Assembly: GCA_964540105.1 (NCBI GenBank)
Contig: CAZILL010000001.1
Span: 1,116,001-1,180,000 of the forward strand
Length of the DNA stretch: 64,000 bases
Source of the DNA: DATKJY01 sp964540105
Lineage (GTDB): Bacteria > Zixibacteria > MSB-5A5 > GN15 > FEB-12
Direction of reading: 5' to 3'
Below, piece by piece: positions 52,631-62,178 of this stretch. The position numbers were made by a program, and so were the translations under genes. Positions within the stretch are counted from its first letter, which is position 1. Each line of letters begins with the position of its first letter. The notes beneath the pieces are model-generated. The model saw only the letters and a program-made list of their open reading frames with translations. It had not been told where the DNA came from and did not search any database.

Positions 52631-53583
52631 CGATACACCTCCTTGGCCACGGCCACCAACTCTGGCGGAATCGTAATGTTCATATGCTTGGCGGTCTTCT
52701 CGTTGAAATGAAACCAGATCACGTCAGGCGTTGTCACCGTCGTTTCGGACGGCTTAATCCCTTTCAGAATCTGATTGGCCAGCCCACCGGCCTGCCGACC
52801 GATCGCTTTGTAATCGAAGTCAAGCGCGAAGAGAGCTCCCGACTCGACCACGTTGCGAGAGAAGCCCATAAAGGGAATCCCTTTGCGGATCGCATTGATG
52901 AGAATGAACTTCGTCGATTGGGCGTTGAAGAGATTTGGATCGGCGACTGACCAGATTCCTTCCGTTACTTTGGTGAGGGAGTCCATCGCCAACGACAGTT
53001 CCCGGTCTCCGGTGACCTTGATGGCGATCAGATTCAAGCCCATCTGCTTCGCGACGACGGCTGATGGCGGGATGAGGGGGGCGGTGTTGTCGGTATACAA
53101 TACGCCGAGATTCTTCAACGACGGCACGATCTGGCGGAAGTATCGAAACTGGATATCCGGGGGGATAGACAATGATGAGCCAGTGATGTTCTTGCCGGGA
53201 TGCGCAAACGACTCCACAAAACCAGAAATGACCGGATACATGACTGAGCTAAAAATGATAGGCAGATCAGTCAGGTTTTCGTGAGCGAACTCGGTCGCCA
53301 GACTCCCGACAGTCAAGATGAGGTCCGGTCGGCAACCCTTGATCGAATCGGCGAAACGCTGGGCGTTCCGTATGTCCTGTCTGAGCTGGAAGTCGAAGAA
53401 CTCTCCCGAAGGATTCTCTCGCTTGATGATTGTCTTGGCGCCGCTGACACTCCGCAGGGTCGACGTGAGCGTATCACTGGTGATGATGACAACCTTTTGT
53501 GCGAAGGACGGCTCGAAGAGTGTAAGAAGAATAGCGGCAGCCGTGATCATCCAGCCGCCGATGTTCGCCCTAATGCGCGTCAT
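52627..53583 (-). CDS. Periplasmic ABC-type substrate-binding protein (PF04392 family)
   Basis: The 318-residue protein has a signal peptide (1-28) and the two-lobed ABC_sub_bind fold (VVIITSD; DLILTVGSLAT; LPIIFSSVMYPV; ITGSSLSIPPDIQFRYFRQIVP; NLGVLYTD; FDYKAIGRQAGGLANQILKG). Family members bind amino acids or other small ligands. No permease or ATPase gene is adjacent; instead it heads a five-gene signalling operon, so it probably works as a ligand receptor for the sensor kinase that overlaps it. Ligand unknown. Confidence 0.88.
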   Translation of the reverse strand: MTRIRANIGGWMITAAAILLTLFEPSFAQKVVIITSDTLTSTLRSVSGAKTIIKRENPSGEFFDFQLRQDIRNAQRFADSIKGCRPDLILTVGSLATEFAHENLTDLPIIFSSVMYPVISGFVESFAHPGKNITGSSLSIPPDIQFRYFRQIVPSLKNLGVLYTDNTAPLIPPSAVVAKQMGLNLIAIKVTGDRELSLAMDSLTKVTEGIWSVADPNLFNAQSTKFILINAIRKGIPFMGFSRNVVESGALFALDFDYKAIGRQAGGLANQILKGIKPSETTVTTPDVIWFHFNEKTAKHMNITIPPELVAVAKEVYR

Positions 53584-53884
53584 GATGTCGGTACGCTCTC
53601 ATTCCACGTGAATGTTCCGCATGTGCGACAATACTATGCACACAGTGGCCGCTGGATGCAGCTCTCCGAGCATAGCGTGGCCTATGCTCACAACTATCGG
53701 GAAACTGCCCCAGAACTTGACAAACGCGGAAGAAATAGCGTCCGGATTCTAATTTGATGACTCAAGGATTTTGCGACCCCGTCGATACACACTGATAAGC
53801 CAAATGCTCATACTGGCGCAGACATAAAACATGCTCAAGAAGAGAAACATATTGGGAACCCGAAACAACCTCGGAGGATCTGCT
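53584..53884. promoter_or_regulatory. Divergent regulatory region with a perfect inverted repeat (53668-53689)
   Basis: This 301-bp stretch lies between the signalling operon and the TonB receptor operon and carries no gene. GAGCATAG (53668-53675) and CTATGCTC (53682-53689) are exact complements with a 6-nt spacer, like a dimeric regulator site. A weaker pair TGTGC/GCACA lies at 53622-53642. TTGACA occurs at 53717-53722 without a convincing -10 box at the right spacing. Confidence 0.5.
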
Positions 53885-56551
53885 GTGAACAGTCGGCTCA
53901 TAACCTTTTATCCAGCGCTACTCCTCGGTACACTACTCCTTGCAGGCAACCTGTCTGCCGGAGTCACCGGAAAGATTTCGGGGGCAGTGACGGACATTCA
54001 GACAGGACATCCGATCGTGGGGGCTTCCGTGCGGATCATCGGCACGGAGATCGGCACAACCACCGATGACGACGGCGAGTACTGCATTATAAACGTACCG
54101 AGCGGCAGGTATGATCTCGCGGTTACGTCAGTAGGCTTCGAAGCGCTCACCAAGAGAGAGGTGCGCGTGCTCCTTGACCTGACCACACCGGTGGACTTTG
54201 AAATCAAGGAGGTGGCCATCGAACTCAAGCAGGAGATGGTCGTCTACGCGTCGAATCCGATCGTTCAGAAGGATCTGACCGCGTCACGCATCATCTATAC
54301 TGCCGATCGGCTGAAGAACATGCCGAATGTCACGAGCATGGCGGCCATTCTCGGGCATTACCCCGGAGTGATCCTCGACAAGAAGGATGAAATGCACGTG
54401 CGTGGCGGTCGCGCCGGACAAATTTCCTACTATTATGACGGCTTCTCAATTCAGGATCCGTTCACTTCCAACTCCGGGATGCGCGTCGTCCCTACCGCCC
54501 TTGAAGAGCTTTCACTTACGTCCGGCGGTTTTGCCGCTGAATATGGTGAAGCGCTCTCCGGAGTTGTAAACGCGGTAACGCCGGAGGGAGGAGCGATCTA
54601 CAGGGGGAAGGCACGATTCTACGAGGGAATGACCCACCCGTATGATGTTAACTCGGGAACCTGGGGAGCACTGAAGAGCCTCGGCAACCGGGCCTTTAGC
54701 GTGAACGTATCCGGTCCAGTTCCTGGAATGAACCCCGAGCGCTATACTTTCTTCGGCGCCGCCGAAGTTCTGCGCGACAATAATTCCCTGCCCCACAGCC
54801 TGAAGAAGAATTTTTCGGGAACCGGCAAGCTAACGATGCGGCCGGCGAAAGGTTTGAAACTGGTCACGAATGGGGCGTACTTCAGATCGGATGGTGACCA
54901 GTACACTCACCGCGACGTAAACGGCCGGTCGTACGATTTCAACCTGGACGGGCTGTCGTCGTTCGAGCGTCGAGCATATCTTGCAGGATTCTCGGGAAGC
55001 TACAGCATCAGCGAACGCACCATCGCGACCCTGACTTTCAATCGCTTCCTGACCAGAAGCTTAAGCGCCCCCGGCTTCCTGATGAATGTGTACTGGAAGG
55101 ATTGGCCCGGGTATTCGGAAGATGCCAGCGGCAGCTACAACGGCACCATCCACACGCACAACTATTTGAACAATCGCGACTGGGACAACCCCTACCAGGC
55201 TGTCGGGTACGCCCAGGGGGACGACTACATTCCATCCTATCAATACCGGCAGACGGCCTACAACGCTGTTTCAGGCAGTTTGCTCAAGCAGGTCACCAAG
55301 ACGCACCAGGTGAAGGCAGGCTTTGAGTACCGACAGTATCAGGTTCACTGGGATAAGAAGCAGTTCTATAACGAGAAACCATACGGTGAGCTGTACTCGA
55401 GCAAACCGATGTACGGATCGTTCTATACACAGGACAAACTCGAATACGCCGATTTTGTCATCAACATGGGTGTCCGTTTTGACTATCGCAATGCCGACAT
55501 TTCCTATAACGCGACTCCCGCCGACACCGCGGTGGTCTACGCCAAGGCGGAATCGAAATCGCGATGGTCGCCACGGTTAGGCGTCTCCTTCCCGATCTCC
55601 GAGCGATCAGTCATGCACTTCAACTATGGTCTCTACTACCAGATTCCACAATACAACTACATGTACACGAACCTGCAGGGGGACATTCGAACCGGTTATC
55701 CGCTGCTGGGGAACCCCAATCTTGCGCCCGAGCAGACCGTGTCATACGAGCTTGGCCTGGATCAGCTTGTGACCGACAAACTGCGCCTTGATCTTACTGC
55801 CTACTACAAAGACGTCAGCGATCTCACGACTACCCGGGAGTCGATGAAGTTCCTGGGCCGAACCGTCACCCGATTTGACAACGGCGATTATGGGCATGTC
55901 AAGGGACTTGATATGACCCTCGATCGTCTGGCCGTCGGTGGGAACTTCAGTGCGTCGCTGGCATACAGCTATATGACCGCTACCGGCGTCGGTTCGACCG
56001 CACTTGATCCATATTATTCCTTCCTGACTTCAACTGAGGATACTCTTGCGCCGGTCAAGGAATACCCGCTTGACTTTGATCAGCGCCATACGGTAACGGC
56101 GATGATTGACTATCGCGTGCCTGCCAACTGGGCCGGCTCGCTCTTTGGCATCAAATTGCCGGGTGCGTGGGGATTCAATTTCGTTGGCTACTATGGATCA
56201 GGCTTGCCGTATACGAAAACCGACTCGCTCGGGAATCGCCGCGGCGAGCGCAATGAAGGGCGCCTCCCTTCAAACTACAGTGTCGACATGCGCTTCAATA
56301 AGGATTTCTCACTTGGGTTCAAGGGATACCCAGTCACCTTCTTCGTCGAGGTCGACAATCTTTTTGATCGCAAGAACGTGCTCAATGTCTACACTCGAAC
56401 CGGGCTTGCGGACAACGATGCTCAGCAGCCGGGCGCCAGTCTATCCCTGAACGCATCGGAAGTTGGTCGCCTTGATCGGCTGTACGATCACGACCCCCAG
56501 AACTACTCGGCCCCCCGGACTGTTCGCACCGGGTTAGAGATAAACTTCTAA
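53885..56551 (+). CDS. TonB-dependent receptor with carboxypeptidase-like N-terminal domain
   Basis: The 888-residue outer-membrane receptor has a signal peptide (1-26), a CarboxypepD_reg-like beta domain (about 30-105; GKISGAVTDIQTGHPIVGASV), a plug domain (about 120-225; VRGGRAGQISYYYDGFSIQDP) and a 22-strand-type barrel ending in RTGLEINF with the terminal Phe. This arrangement is typical of Bacteroidota and relatives. The substrate is unknown; no SusD-like gene follows. GTG start at 53885 with GGAGG seven nucleotides upstream; an in-frame ATG at 53831 adds an unlikely extension before the signal peptide. First gene of a three-gene operon. Confidence 0.92.
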   Translation: MNSRLITFYPALLLGTLLLAGNLSAGVTGKISGAVTDIQTGHPIVGASVRIIGTEIGTTTDDDGEYCIINVPSGRYDLAVTSVGFEALTKREVRVLLDLTTPVDFEIKEVAIELKQEMVVYASNPIVQKDLTASRIIYTADRLKNMPNVTSMAAILGHYPGVILDKKDEMHVRGGRAGQISYYYDGFSIQDPFTSNSGMRVVPTALEELSLTSGGFAAEYGEALSGVVNAVTPEGGAIYRGKARFYEGMTHPYDVNSGTWGALKSLGNRAFSVNVSGPVPGMNPERYTFFGAAEVLRDNNSLPHSLKKNFSGTGKLTMRPAKGLKLVTNGAYFRSDGDQYTHRDVNGRSYDFNLDGLSSFERRAYLAGFSGSYSISERTIATLTFNRFLTRSLSAPGFLMNVYWKDWPGYSEDASGSYNGTIHTHNYLNNRDWDNPYQAVGYAQGDDYIPSYQYRQTAYNAVSGSLLKQVTKTHQVKAGFEYRQYQVHWDKKQFYNEKPYGELYSSKPMYGSFYTQDKLEYADFVINMGVRFDYRNADISYNATPADTAVVYAKAESKSRWSPRLGVSFPISERSVMHFNYGLYYQIPQYNYMYTNLQGDIRTGYPLLGNPNLAPEQTVSYELGLDQLVTDKLRLDLTAYYKDVSDLTTTRESMKFLGRTVTRFDNGDYGHVKGLDMTLDRLAVGGNFSASLAYSYMTATGVGSTALDPYYSFLTSTEDTLAPVKEYPLDFDQRHTVTAMIDYRVPANWAGSLFGIKLPGAWGFNFVGYYGSGLPYTKTDSLGNRRGERNEGRLPSNYSVDMRFNKDFSLGFKGYPVTFFVEVDNLFDRKNVLNVYTRTGLADNDAQQPGASLSLNASEVGRLDRLYDHDPQNYSAPRTVRTGLEINF

Positions 56552-56566
56552 ACCGGAGTAAGAAGA

Positions 56567-59287
56567 ATGGCACACTATCGAAGAATCATACGATCGGGGG
56601 CGATCATCGGGACGCTGGTTGCATGCTGTTATTGCACCCTCTTTGCCATGCGGGGAACTCCGACCTACCGCAATATCGGAATCCAGACTGCTGGCGCGTC
56701 CCAGATGCCGGCGCCAATTACGGTCGATCAGATCACGCACAACACCGGCAACATCGTGACCACAGTCGACAATTTCGGCTACGTCGGCGGCTATTCATTT
56801 TACGGGAAGCCATCCGGAGAGTGGCCGCGTGGCTCAGGACGCAATTACCTGGCTGAGATCAAGTATTGGATGGGCACCGTGAAAGAAAACGGCGATACCG
56901 CGATCGCCAATACCGAAGACGATTTCCAGGCAATCCCATCACTGATATCCGGGGTCGACGCCTACAAGATTCTGCTGTCGACGGATACGACTCGATATTA
57001 CAATTTTGACGCTCGCGATACCGTCGGCGCCGGACTGGGCAATCCCGCCCGCGGGTGGCGTGAGTACAATCTTGACTCATCAAAATGGGTCTATACTCGA
57101 AGCTATAATCCCATCGACAATCACTTCTATAACTCCGGGCCCTTGTCATTGCAGGAATCGCACTTCCGTTTCAATGACGCGGCGACCGACACTCGTCCTC
57201 TGGGAGTCGAGTTGACCCACACCATGCTGCAGTGGAACTACTGCTACAACGAGGACTTTCTGTTCGTGATCGTTGATATCAAGAATACGTCGACGACGGA
57301 CTACCCCAATTTCGCCTTTGGTCTGTACATGGACATCGACGTTGGCGGCCCCGACGGAACAGGCGAAAACGGCCGCCTCGGAGACCTCGTGGCGTTCGAT
57401 TCCACCGAAAATCTGGCCTGGATTTACGACGCCGACGCTTTCGATCCCGGCTGGGGACCGACCGTCAAGGCTGGGGTCATGGGGACCAAGTACCTTGAAA
57501 CGCCCGACGGCATCGGCATGACGTCATTCCGCAACGGTGACTGGAACGTACTTCAGGATATCACCGACGCCGGTCGCTACGAACTGATTGCCTCGAACGA
57601 GTTTGATCAGTCTCTTCCGCCCACAGATCAGTACTATATTCAGTGTACGAATGGGATCAACCTGACTGCCGGTAAGTCTGTTCGGGTTGTTTATGCACTC
57701 ATTGCCGGGGCCGACGAAGCCAATTTCCGCGCTAACGCCGCCCTCGCCCAGACGCTCTACAATAATCACTTCGTCGGACCGCAGCCTCCGGCCACACCGA
57801 ACCTGAGCGTGCGCGCGGCTGACCGAAAGGTCTACCTGAAATGGAACGACACGTCGGAAGTGAGCCATGATCCGCTTACCGGAACCACCGATTTTGCCGG
57901 ATACAAACTCTATCGCAGCGACAATCAAGGTAAGTCATGGGGGCTCGTCAATTATCAGACCGGCAACAAGTGCCTGAAGACCGATTACACCCCTCTGGCG
58001 TTGTACACGGTGAATGCTCCAGGTGAACCGATTCAGCACACCTACATCGACACCGGCCTCTACAACGGTGTCGACTATTGGTACTGCCTCACAGCCTTCG
58101 ATCGCGGCGACACGGTCACTGGCATCGACCCGCTTCAATCGGGCTTTGGAGTGGCCGGCACAGCGCCAAACGTCGTCTCGGTCACGCCGGTTAGCGATCC
58201 AGCTGGGTTCTATTCAGCCGCTGGAACAGTTCGTCACGCGTATTCCGGTTCAGATATCCCGTCAGAAGGGAGCGTTGTTCCGATACTCTTCGACAAGAAG
58301 GCTGTTCGCGGGAGCGAGTACGCGGTCACCTTCGAAGATACTCCCAGCAGAACATACTGGCATCTGATCAACATGACCACCGGGGATACTGTTCTCAAGA
58401 ATCAAGATAAAGAGAACCTTGATCCCGGAATGTTCGACGTTGCCGACGGTATACGAGCGGTCATTCGCAATGTCGATCGGGAGCCCAGCCATCTTGGGCA
58501 ATCGGCGTTTGTCGGCGCAGATACCACACTCACGCTCAGGAACTTCTGGGGCCCCAGCACAGTCATTCTCTTTGGGGACTCTCTTTATGGTGATGCCAAG
58601 TATCGCAGCACGTATGAGCTTCGATACAGCGGCGACACGACCATGGCGCCCAACGTCAGCGGCGACGCCTATGTTCTCTATGCCGTACCGTTCTCTGTCT
58701 GGAACATAACGACCAATCAGCGCGTCTCCCTCGCGGTGCTGGATCGGAGCGAATCCGGTAACTGGCGTCCATATCGGACGATGATGATTGTCAACAGTCC
58801 GTACAATCCGACAGCCAACCTGTTTGACGCCGCGTACCCCTACGACTTCAGCTGGCTCTTCAAGCTGGACACAGCGACGTACCATCCCCAGATCGGAGAG
58901 ACCTTCACGTTCACAGGCGCCAGATTGAACGGACCAGAGGATAGCTTTACTTTCAAGGTTGACGGCGTCGATGCCACCGAGGCGACTGCTGAACTTGGCA
59001 GAGCCCGTGTCGTGCCCAATCCCTACTTTGCCCAGTATTCGTCGATGGTTGAAACCGGCGAGGGCGAGTCGGTCCTGGAGTTCCAGAGCATACCCGATCA
59101 ATGCAAAATCCGCATCTACACTCTGGCAGGCGGGCTGGTTAAGACGATCGACCATATCGACGGTACTGGCAAGGCGCGTTGGAATCTGTTGGGTGATAAC
59201 GGGCAGTTAGTGGCCTCGGGAGTCTATCTGTACCAGATCGAGTCCACGTACGGTAACCATCTTGGCCGCTTTTCGGTGATTAAGTAA
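56567..59287 (+). CDS. Large secreted protein with FlgD/type IX-like C-terminal domain
   Basis: The 906-residue protein starts with a hydrophobic signal-like segment (about 8-28, GAIIGTLVACCYCTLFAM). A long beta-rich region follows (YGKPSGEWPRGSGRNYLAEI ... FGLYMDIDVGG), then a fibronectin type III-like segment (about 405-510; YLKWNDTSEVSHDPLTGTTD, GYKLYRSDNQG). It ends with a FlgD-Ig/sorting-type domain (RARVVPNPYFAQ ... CKIRIYTLAGGLVKTI ... GVYLYQIES). Proteins of this layout recur next to TonB receptors and PorV-like proteins in related lineages. Role unknown. It lies 15 bp after the receptor and 11 bp before the PorV-like gene. Confidence 0.8.
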   Translation: MAHYRRIIRSGAIIGTLVACCYCTLFAMRGTPTYRNIGIQTAGASQMPAPITVDQITHNTGNIVTTVDNFGYVGGYSFYGKPSGEWPRGSGRNYLAEIKYWMGTVKENGDTAIANTEDDFQAIPSLISGVDAYKILLSTDTTRYYNFDARDTVGAGLGNPARGWREYNLDSSKWVYTRSYNPIDNHFYNSGPLSLQESHFRFNDAATDTRPLGVELTHTMLQWNYCYNEDFLFVIVDIKNTSTTDYPNFAFGLYMDIDVGGPDGTGENGRLGDLVAFDSTENLAWIYDADAFDPGWGPTVKAGVMGTKYLETPDGIGMTSFRNGDWNVLQDITDAGRYELIASNEFDQSLPPTDQYYIQCTNGINLTAGKSVRVVYALIAGADEANFRANAALAQTLYNNHFVGPQPPATPNLSVRAADRKVYLKWNDTSEVSHDPLTGTTDFAGYKLYRSDNQGKSWGLVNYQTGNKCLKTDYTPLALYTVNAPGEPIQHTYIDTGLYNGVDYWYCLTAFDRGDTVTGIDPLQSGFGVAGTAPNVVSVTPVSDPAGFYSAAGTVRHAYSGSDIPSEGSVVPILFDKKAVRGSEYAVTFEDTPSRTYWHLINMTTGDTVLKNQDKENLDPGMFDVADGIRAVIRNVDREPSHLGQSAFVGADTTLTLRNFWGPSTVILFGDSLYGDAKYRSTYELRYSGDTTMAPNVSGDAYVLYAVPFSVWNITTNQRVSLAVLDRSESGNWRPYRTMMIVNSPYNPTANLFDAAYPYDFSWLFKLDTATYHPQIGETFTFTGARLNGPEDSFTFKVDGVDATEATAELGRARVVPNPYFAQYSSMVETGEGESVLEFQSIPDQCKIRIYTLAGGLVKTIDHIDGTGKARWNLLGDNGQLVASGVYLYQIESTYGNHLGRFSVIK

Positions 59288-59298
59288 AGGAGGCAGGT

Positions 59299-60297
59299 AT
59301 GAAAAAGCTACTCACCGCTTTCGTTCTGCTTGGGTTGGTCGGCAGTGCCTCCGCCGAGCTGTCGAAGGTAGGAACAGCCGGAGCGCAGTTTCTCAAGATC
59401 GGCGTCGGGCCCAAGTATCAGGGTATGGGAGAGGCGTCCGTGGCCGCTTCCAACGACGTCTATTCCATGTACTGGAATCCAGCCGGGCTCGTCGACGTCC
59501 AAAACTCGCAGCTTGGCTTCACTAATGTCAACTGGCTGCTTGATGTTCGTCTCAACTACTTCGCCTATGCCCGCAATTTCGAAGACCTGGGCGTGTTCGG
59601 TCTCTCTGCGAGTATATTGTCCATGAACGATCAGGAGATCACGACTTTTCAGCGTCAGGAGGGGACGGGCACCTACTACTCAGCTTCATCATACGCCCTG
59701 GGACTTACCTTCGCCCGCCAATTGACCGCCCGATTTGCGTTTGGAGCTTCGATTAAGTTCGTCGGCGAGAAGATCCATCAGGAACGATCGCAAGGGATCG
59801 CGTTTGATTTTGGCACCATGCTCTACACCGGTTTTCGATCCCTGCGTCTCGGTATGAGCATTGCCAACATGGGGCCCCAGCTCAAATTCAACGGACCAAG
59901 CCTTGACGTTAGTTATGACGATCAAAAAGGGCGTGGATCGAATTCCTCGGTCGGGGCGTCGCTGAAGACGTCGCCGTACAACCTGCCGCTGCTCTTTCGA
60001 GTCGGTATGGCCTACGACGTCAATTTCGACTCAAGATCCATGGTAACCCTCTCAACTGAATTTCGCCACCCCAGTGACAGTCCCGAGCAGGGCTCAGCGG
60101 GCGTCGAGCTCAGCTACGACAGTCGCTATTTTCTACGGACCGGCTACAAACTCAACGCGAATGAAGAAGGAGTCTCCTTCGGCGGCGGCTTGAAGACGAA
60201 TGTAACTTCAGGCACCAAGTTGGTCGTTGACTACTCCTGGCAGGATTTCGGCCGTCTGGAGTCGGCGCAGCGCTTCTCGGTAGGATTTGAATTCTAA
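59299..60297 (+). CDS. PorV/PorQ-family outer-membrane protein (UPF0164-like)
   Basis: The 332-residue protein has a signal peptide (1-19, cleaved after ASA) and the typical start GTAGAQFLKIGVGPKYQGMGEA followed by YSMYWNPAGL, the signature of PorV/PorQ and UPF0164 proteins, then a FadL-like barrel ending in Phe. PorV shuttles cargo with C-terminal sorting domains from the type IX translocon to the attachment complex. GGAGG six nucleotides before the ATG. It ends the operon with the TonB receptor and a sorting-domain protein, and a strong terminator follows. Confidence 0.9.
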   Translation: MKKLLTAFVLLGLVGSASAELSKVGTAGAQFLKIGVGPKYQGMGEASVAASNDVYSMYWNPAGLVDVQNSQLGFTNVNWLLDVRLNYFAYARNFEDLGVFGLSASILSMNDQEITTFQRQEGTGTYYSASSYALGLTFARQLTARFAFGASIKFVGEKIHQERSQGIAFDFGTMLYTGFRSLRLGMSIANMGPQLKFNGPSLDVSYDDQKGRGSNSSVGASLKTSPYNLPLLFRVGMAYDVNFDSRSMVTLSTEFRHPSDSPEQGSAGVELSYDSRYFLRTGYKLNANEEGVSFGGGLKTNVTSGTKLVVDYSWQDFGRLESAQRFSVGFEF

Positions 60298-60321
60298 GTT
60301 TCGTCCAGGTAGTGAGGAAAG

Positions 60322-60348
60322 AAGCCCCGAGTGACGGGGCTTTTTTCT
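60322..60348 (+). terminator. Rho-independent terminator of the TonB receptor-PorV operon
   Basis: AAGCCCCG (60322-60329), loop AGTGA, CGGGGCTT (60335-60342), then TTTTCTT. The stem begins 25 bp past the stop of the PorV-like gene. Confidence 0.92.
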
Positions 60349-60434
60349 TAACTGAGCTGGACAAAACAAGCTTATGGACGTATAATCTCCATCTCATGGC
60401 CGCAGTGATGACCAATTTCAGGAGTCAAACTTAC

Positions 60435-62030
60435 ATGATGCATAACCGCCTCGCCTTGAAGCTGATCAATGTGATCGCAGGCTTCACGATCCTGACAGCC
60501 GTTGTTCAGGCTCATTCCGAAGAGAATGGAATCCAGACCCTCACCGACTACTTTGAGATGATTGTCAGTGGCAATCTGGAGTCGGCGGGGCTCATGTGGC
60601 GCGAGGACTGCGCGGAGCGTTCCGGGCGTTTTGGCATCGAGTATACTGACGTGCCCTTGAAAGTGGACTGTGGTTCACCGATTGTCTACAACCTGCCGGT
60701 CATGAGAAATCACCTCGTGCCGCCGGTGAAGCAGTCGCAGCAGCTGAATCCTCCGGAGTTCGCCCGGCTATTGTACTCTAACTTCGTCGGGGGAAAGCCG
60801 GTAGAACACAACTACTATGTCCAAAACATGCACGGCTACTATGCCCTGATTTACGCTCAGGATTTCTTCGCCCGTGCGTGGAAACTGAGCCAGACGAAGT
60901 ACTTCAGGATTCACACCCACCCGCAACGAGAGCAATTCCTCAACGAGACCCTGCTTGCCGAAGCGGATCATTGCGTGGAGCGGATCGCCGACTCTCTCGG
61001 ACTGGAAAAGAAGGATCTCAAGGAGTTCGCTACCAGGAAGATAGAGTTCTTCTATTGCGACAGCGATTCTACCGTAGGAGCCATCACGGGAACCGTAACA
61101 CAGGGGCAGTTTGACGTGGCGTCGAATGACGTCATCTCCGCCGATTTCCCGCACGCCCACGAACTTGTCCATCTGCTGGTCAACGTGAAACTCAAGCAAC
61201 TCCCGCTGTTTACGCTGCCGATTCTGCGCGAGGGAGTGGCCGTGCGCTATGGTGGGAGATGGGGAAAACGCTCTACTTCGCTCATGGATCTGGGCGTGTT
61301 CTTGCTCAAAGAGCAGATTGTTATCCTGGATTCGATCATCACAGCCCCCGGTTTTCGGGGTTCATCCGGGGCGGACATCGCATATCCAGTGGCCGGAGTT
61401 TTTGTTTCCTATCTAATCGACAAGCTCGGGAAAGCCAAGTTCCTCGATCTGTACCGGACGCTCTCAGTAGAGACCGACGTCCTTGACACGCTGAATCATC
61501 TCTACATCCAATCCACCCTCGCCAAAGCGGTCGGGTTGGCCGATTGGCCGACGTTGTTGGCCGATTTCAATGCCTACGGGACACGGGTCACTGAGCAACA
61601 GGCCTCAATACTTCCCGGGAGCGCGCCCAAAGGTTCGCCACTTCTGAATGAAGATGGCGTCACCGTACTTGGCGACCCCCAGTGGCTCAGCTTCGAGATC
61701 GCCAGTGATTCCGCGACGGAGCCAAGGGGGAACATCCTGTTCTCCCTCGACGAACGGCTGAAGGGTCGCTCATCACTCCTGTTCGAGCAGCAATATGGCG
61801 GCAGTTCCACGCCGTTCGAGGGGTATCGGTATGGCGTTCGCTTCGACGCCAACGAGGCGGGTTTGTACGACTACGGCACGAACGAGCTTGTGGCCAAATA
61901 CATCTGGGGCATCACGCCGTCAGAGAAGTACTTCGATCAGGCGGAAAAGAAGATTCGCATCCATGTGAGGCGAAGCCTGATCGGCAAAGCAGCGCCGAAA
62001 AAAAACGATTTCAAGGTTCTTCCGCAATAG
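60435..62030 (+). CDS. Secreted protein with HEXXH motif (gluzincin-like, unknown family)
   Basis: The 531-residue protein has a signal peptide (about 1-28, ending VVQAHS). The stretch FPHAHELVHLLVNVK holds HELVH (about residues 239-243), and LREGVAVRYGG about 24 residues later supplies a Glu, the H-E-x-x-H ... E layout of gluzincin peptidases such as the peptidase MA families. The C-terminal 150 residues look beta-rich and unrelated to the peptidase part. The family is not recognised. Start at ATG 60435 with AGGAG about 10 nucleotides upstream; the frame is open to 60312 but that part overlaps the terminator. Confidence 0.75.
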   Translation: MMHNRLALKLINVIAGFTILTAVVQAHSEENGIQTLTDYFEMIVSGNLESAGLMWREDCAERSGRFGIEYTDVPLKVDCGSPIVYNLPVMRNHLVPPVKQSQQLNPPEFARLLYSNFVGGKPVEHNYYVQNMHGYYALIYAQDFFARAWKLSQTKYFRIHTHPQREQFLNETLLAEADHCVERIADSLGLEKKDLKEFATRKIEFFYCDSDSTVGAITGTVTQGQFDVASNDVISADFPHAHELVHLLVNVKLKQLPLFTLPILREGVAVRYGGRWGKRSTSLMDLGVFLLKEQIVILDSIITAPGFRGSSGADIAYPVAGVFVSYLIDKLGKAKFLDLYRTLSVETDVLDTLNHLYIQSTLAKAVGLADWPTLLADFNAYGTRVTEQQASILPGSAPKGSPLLNEDGVTVLGDPQWLSFEIASDSATEPRGNILFSLDERLKGRSSLLFEQQYGGSSTPFEGYRYGVRFDANEAGLYDYGTNELVAKYIWGITPSEKYFDQAEKKIRIHVRRSLIGKAAPKKNDFKVLPQ

Positions 62031-62178
62031 ACAGAGCCCGTTCGGCGATTGCTGAAGAAAGCTGTTTCCCTCCATCCTAAACAGTAGTAGCTTGGCATCC
62101 ATCTATGACATGTGAACGTGACGTGAAGAAGTCTCCGGGCGCGACACTCGACGTGAGCGAAAATACTGGGACCTGGGC

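Noticed and set aside
58262..59155. 297-residue minus-strand frame antisense to the sorting-domain protein
   Set aside because: Shadow of the plus-strand gene, which sits in an operon with good ribosome sites.
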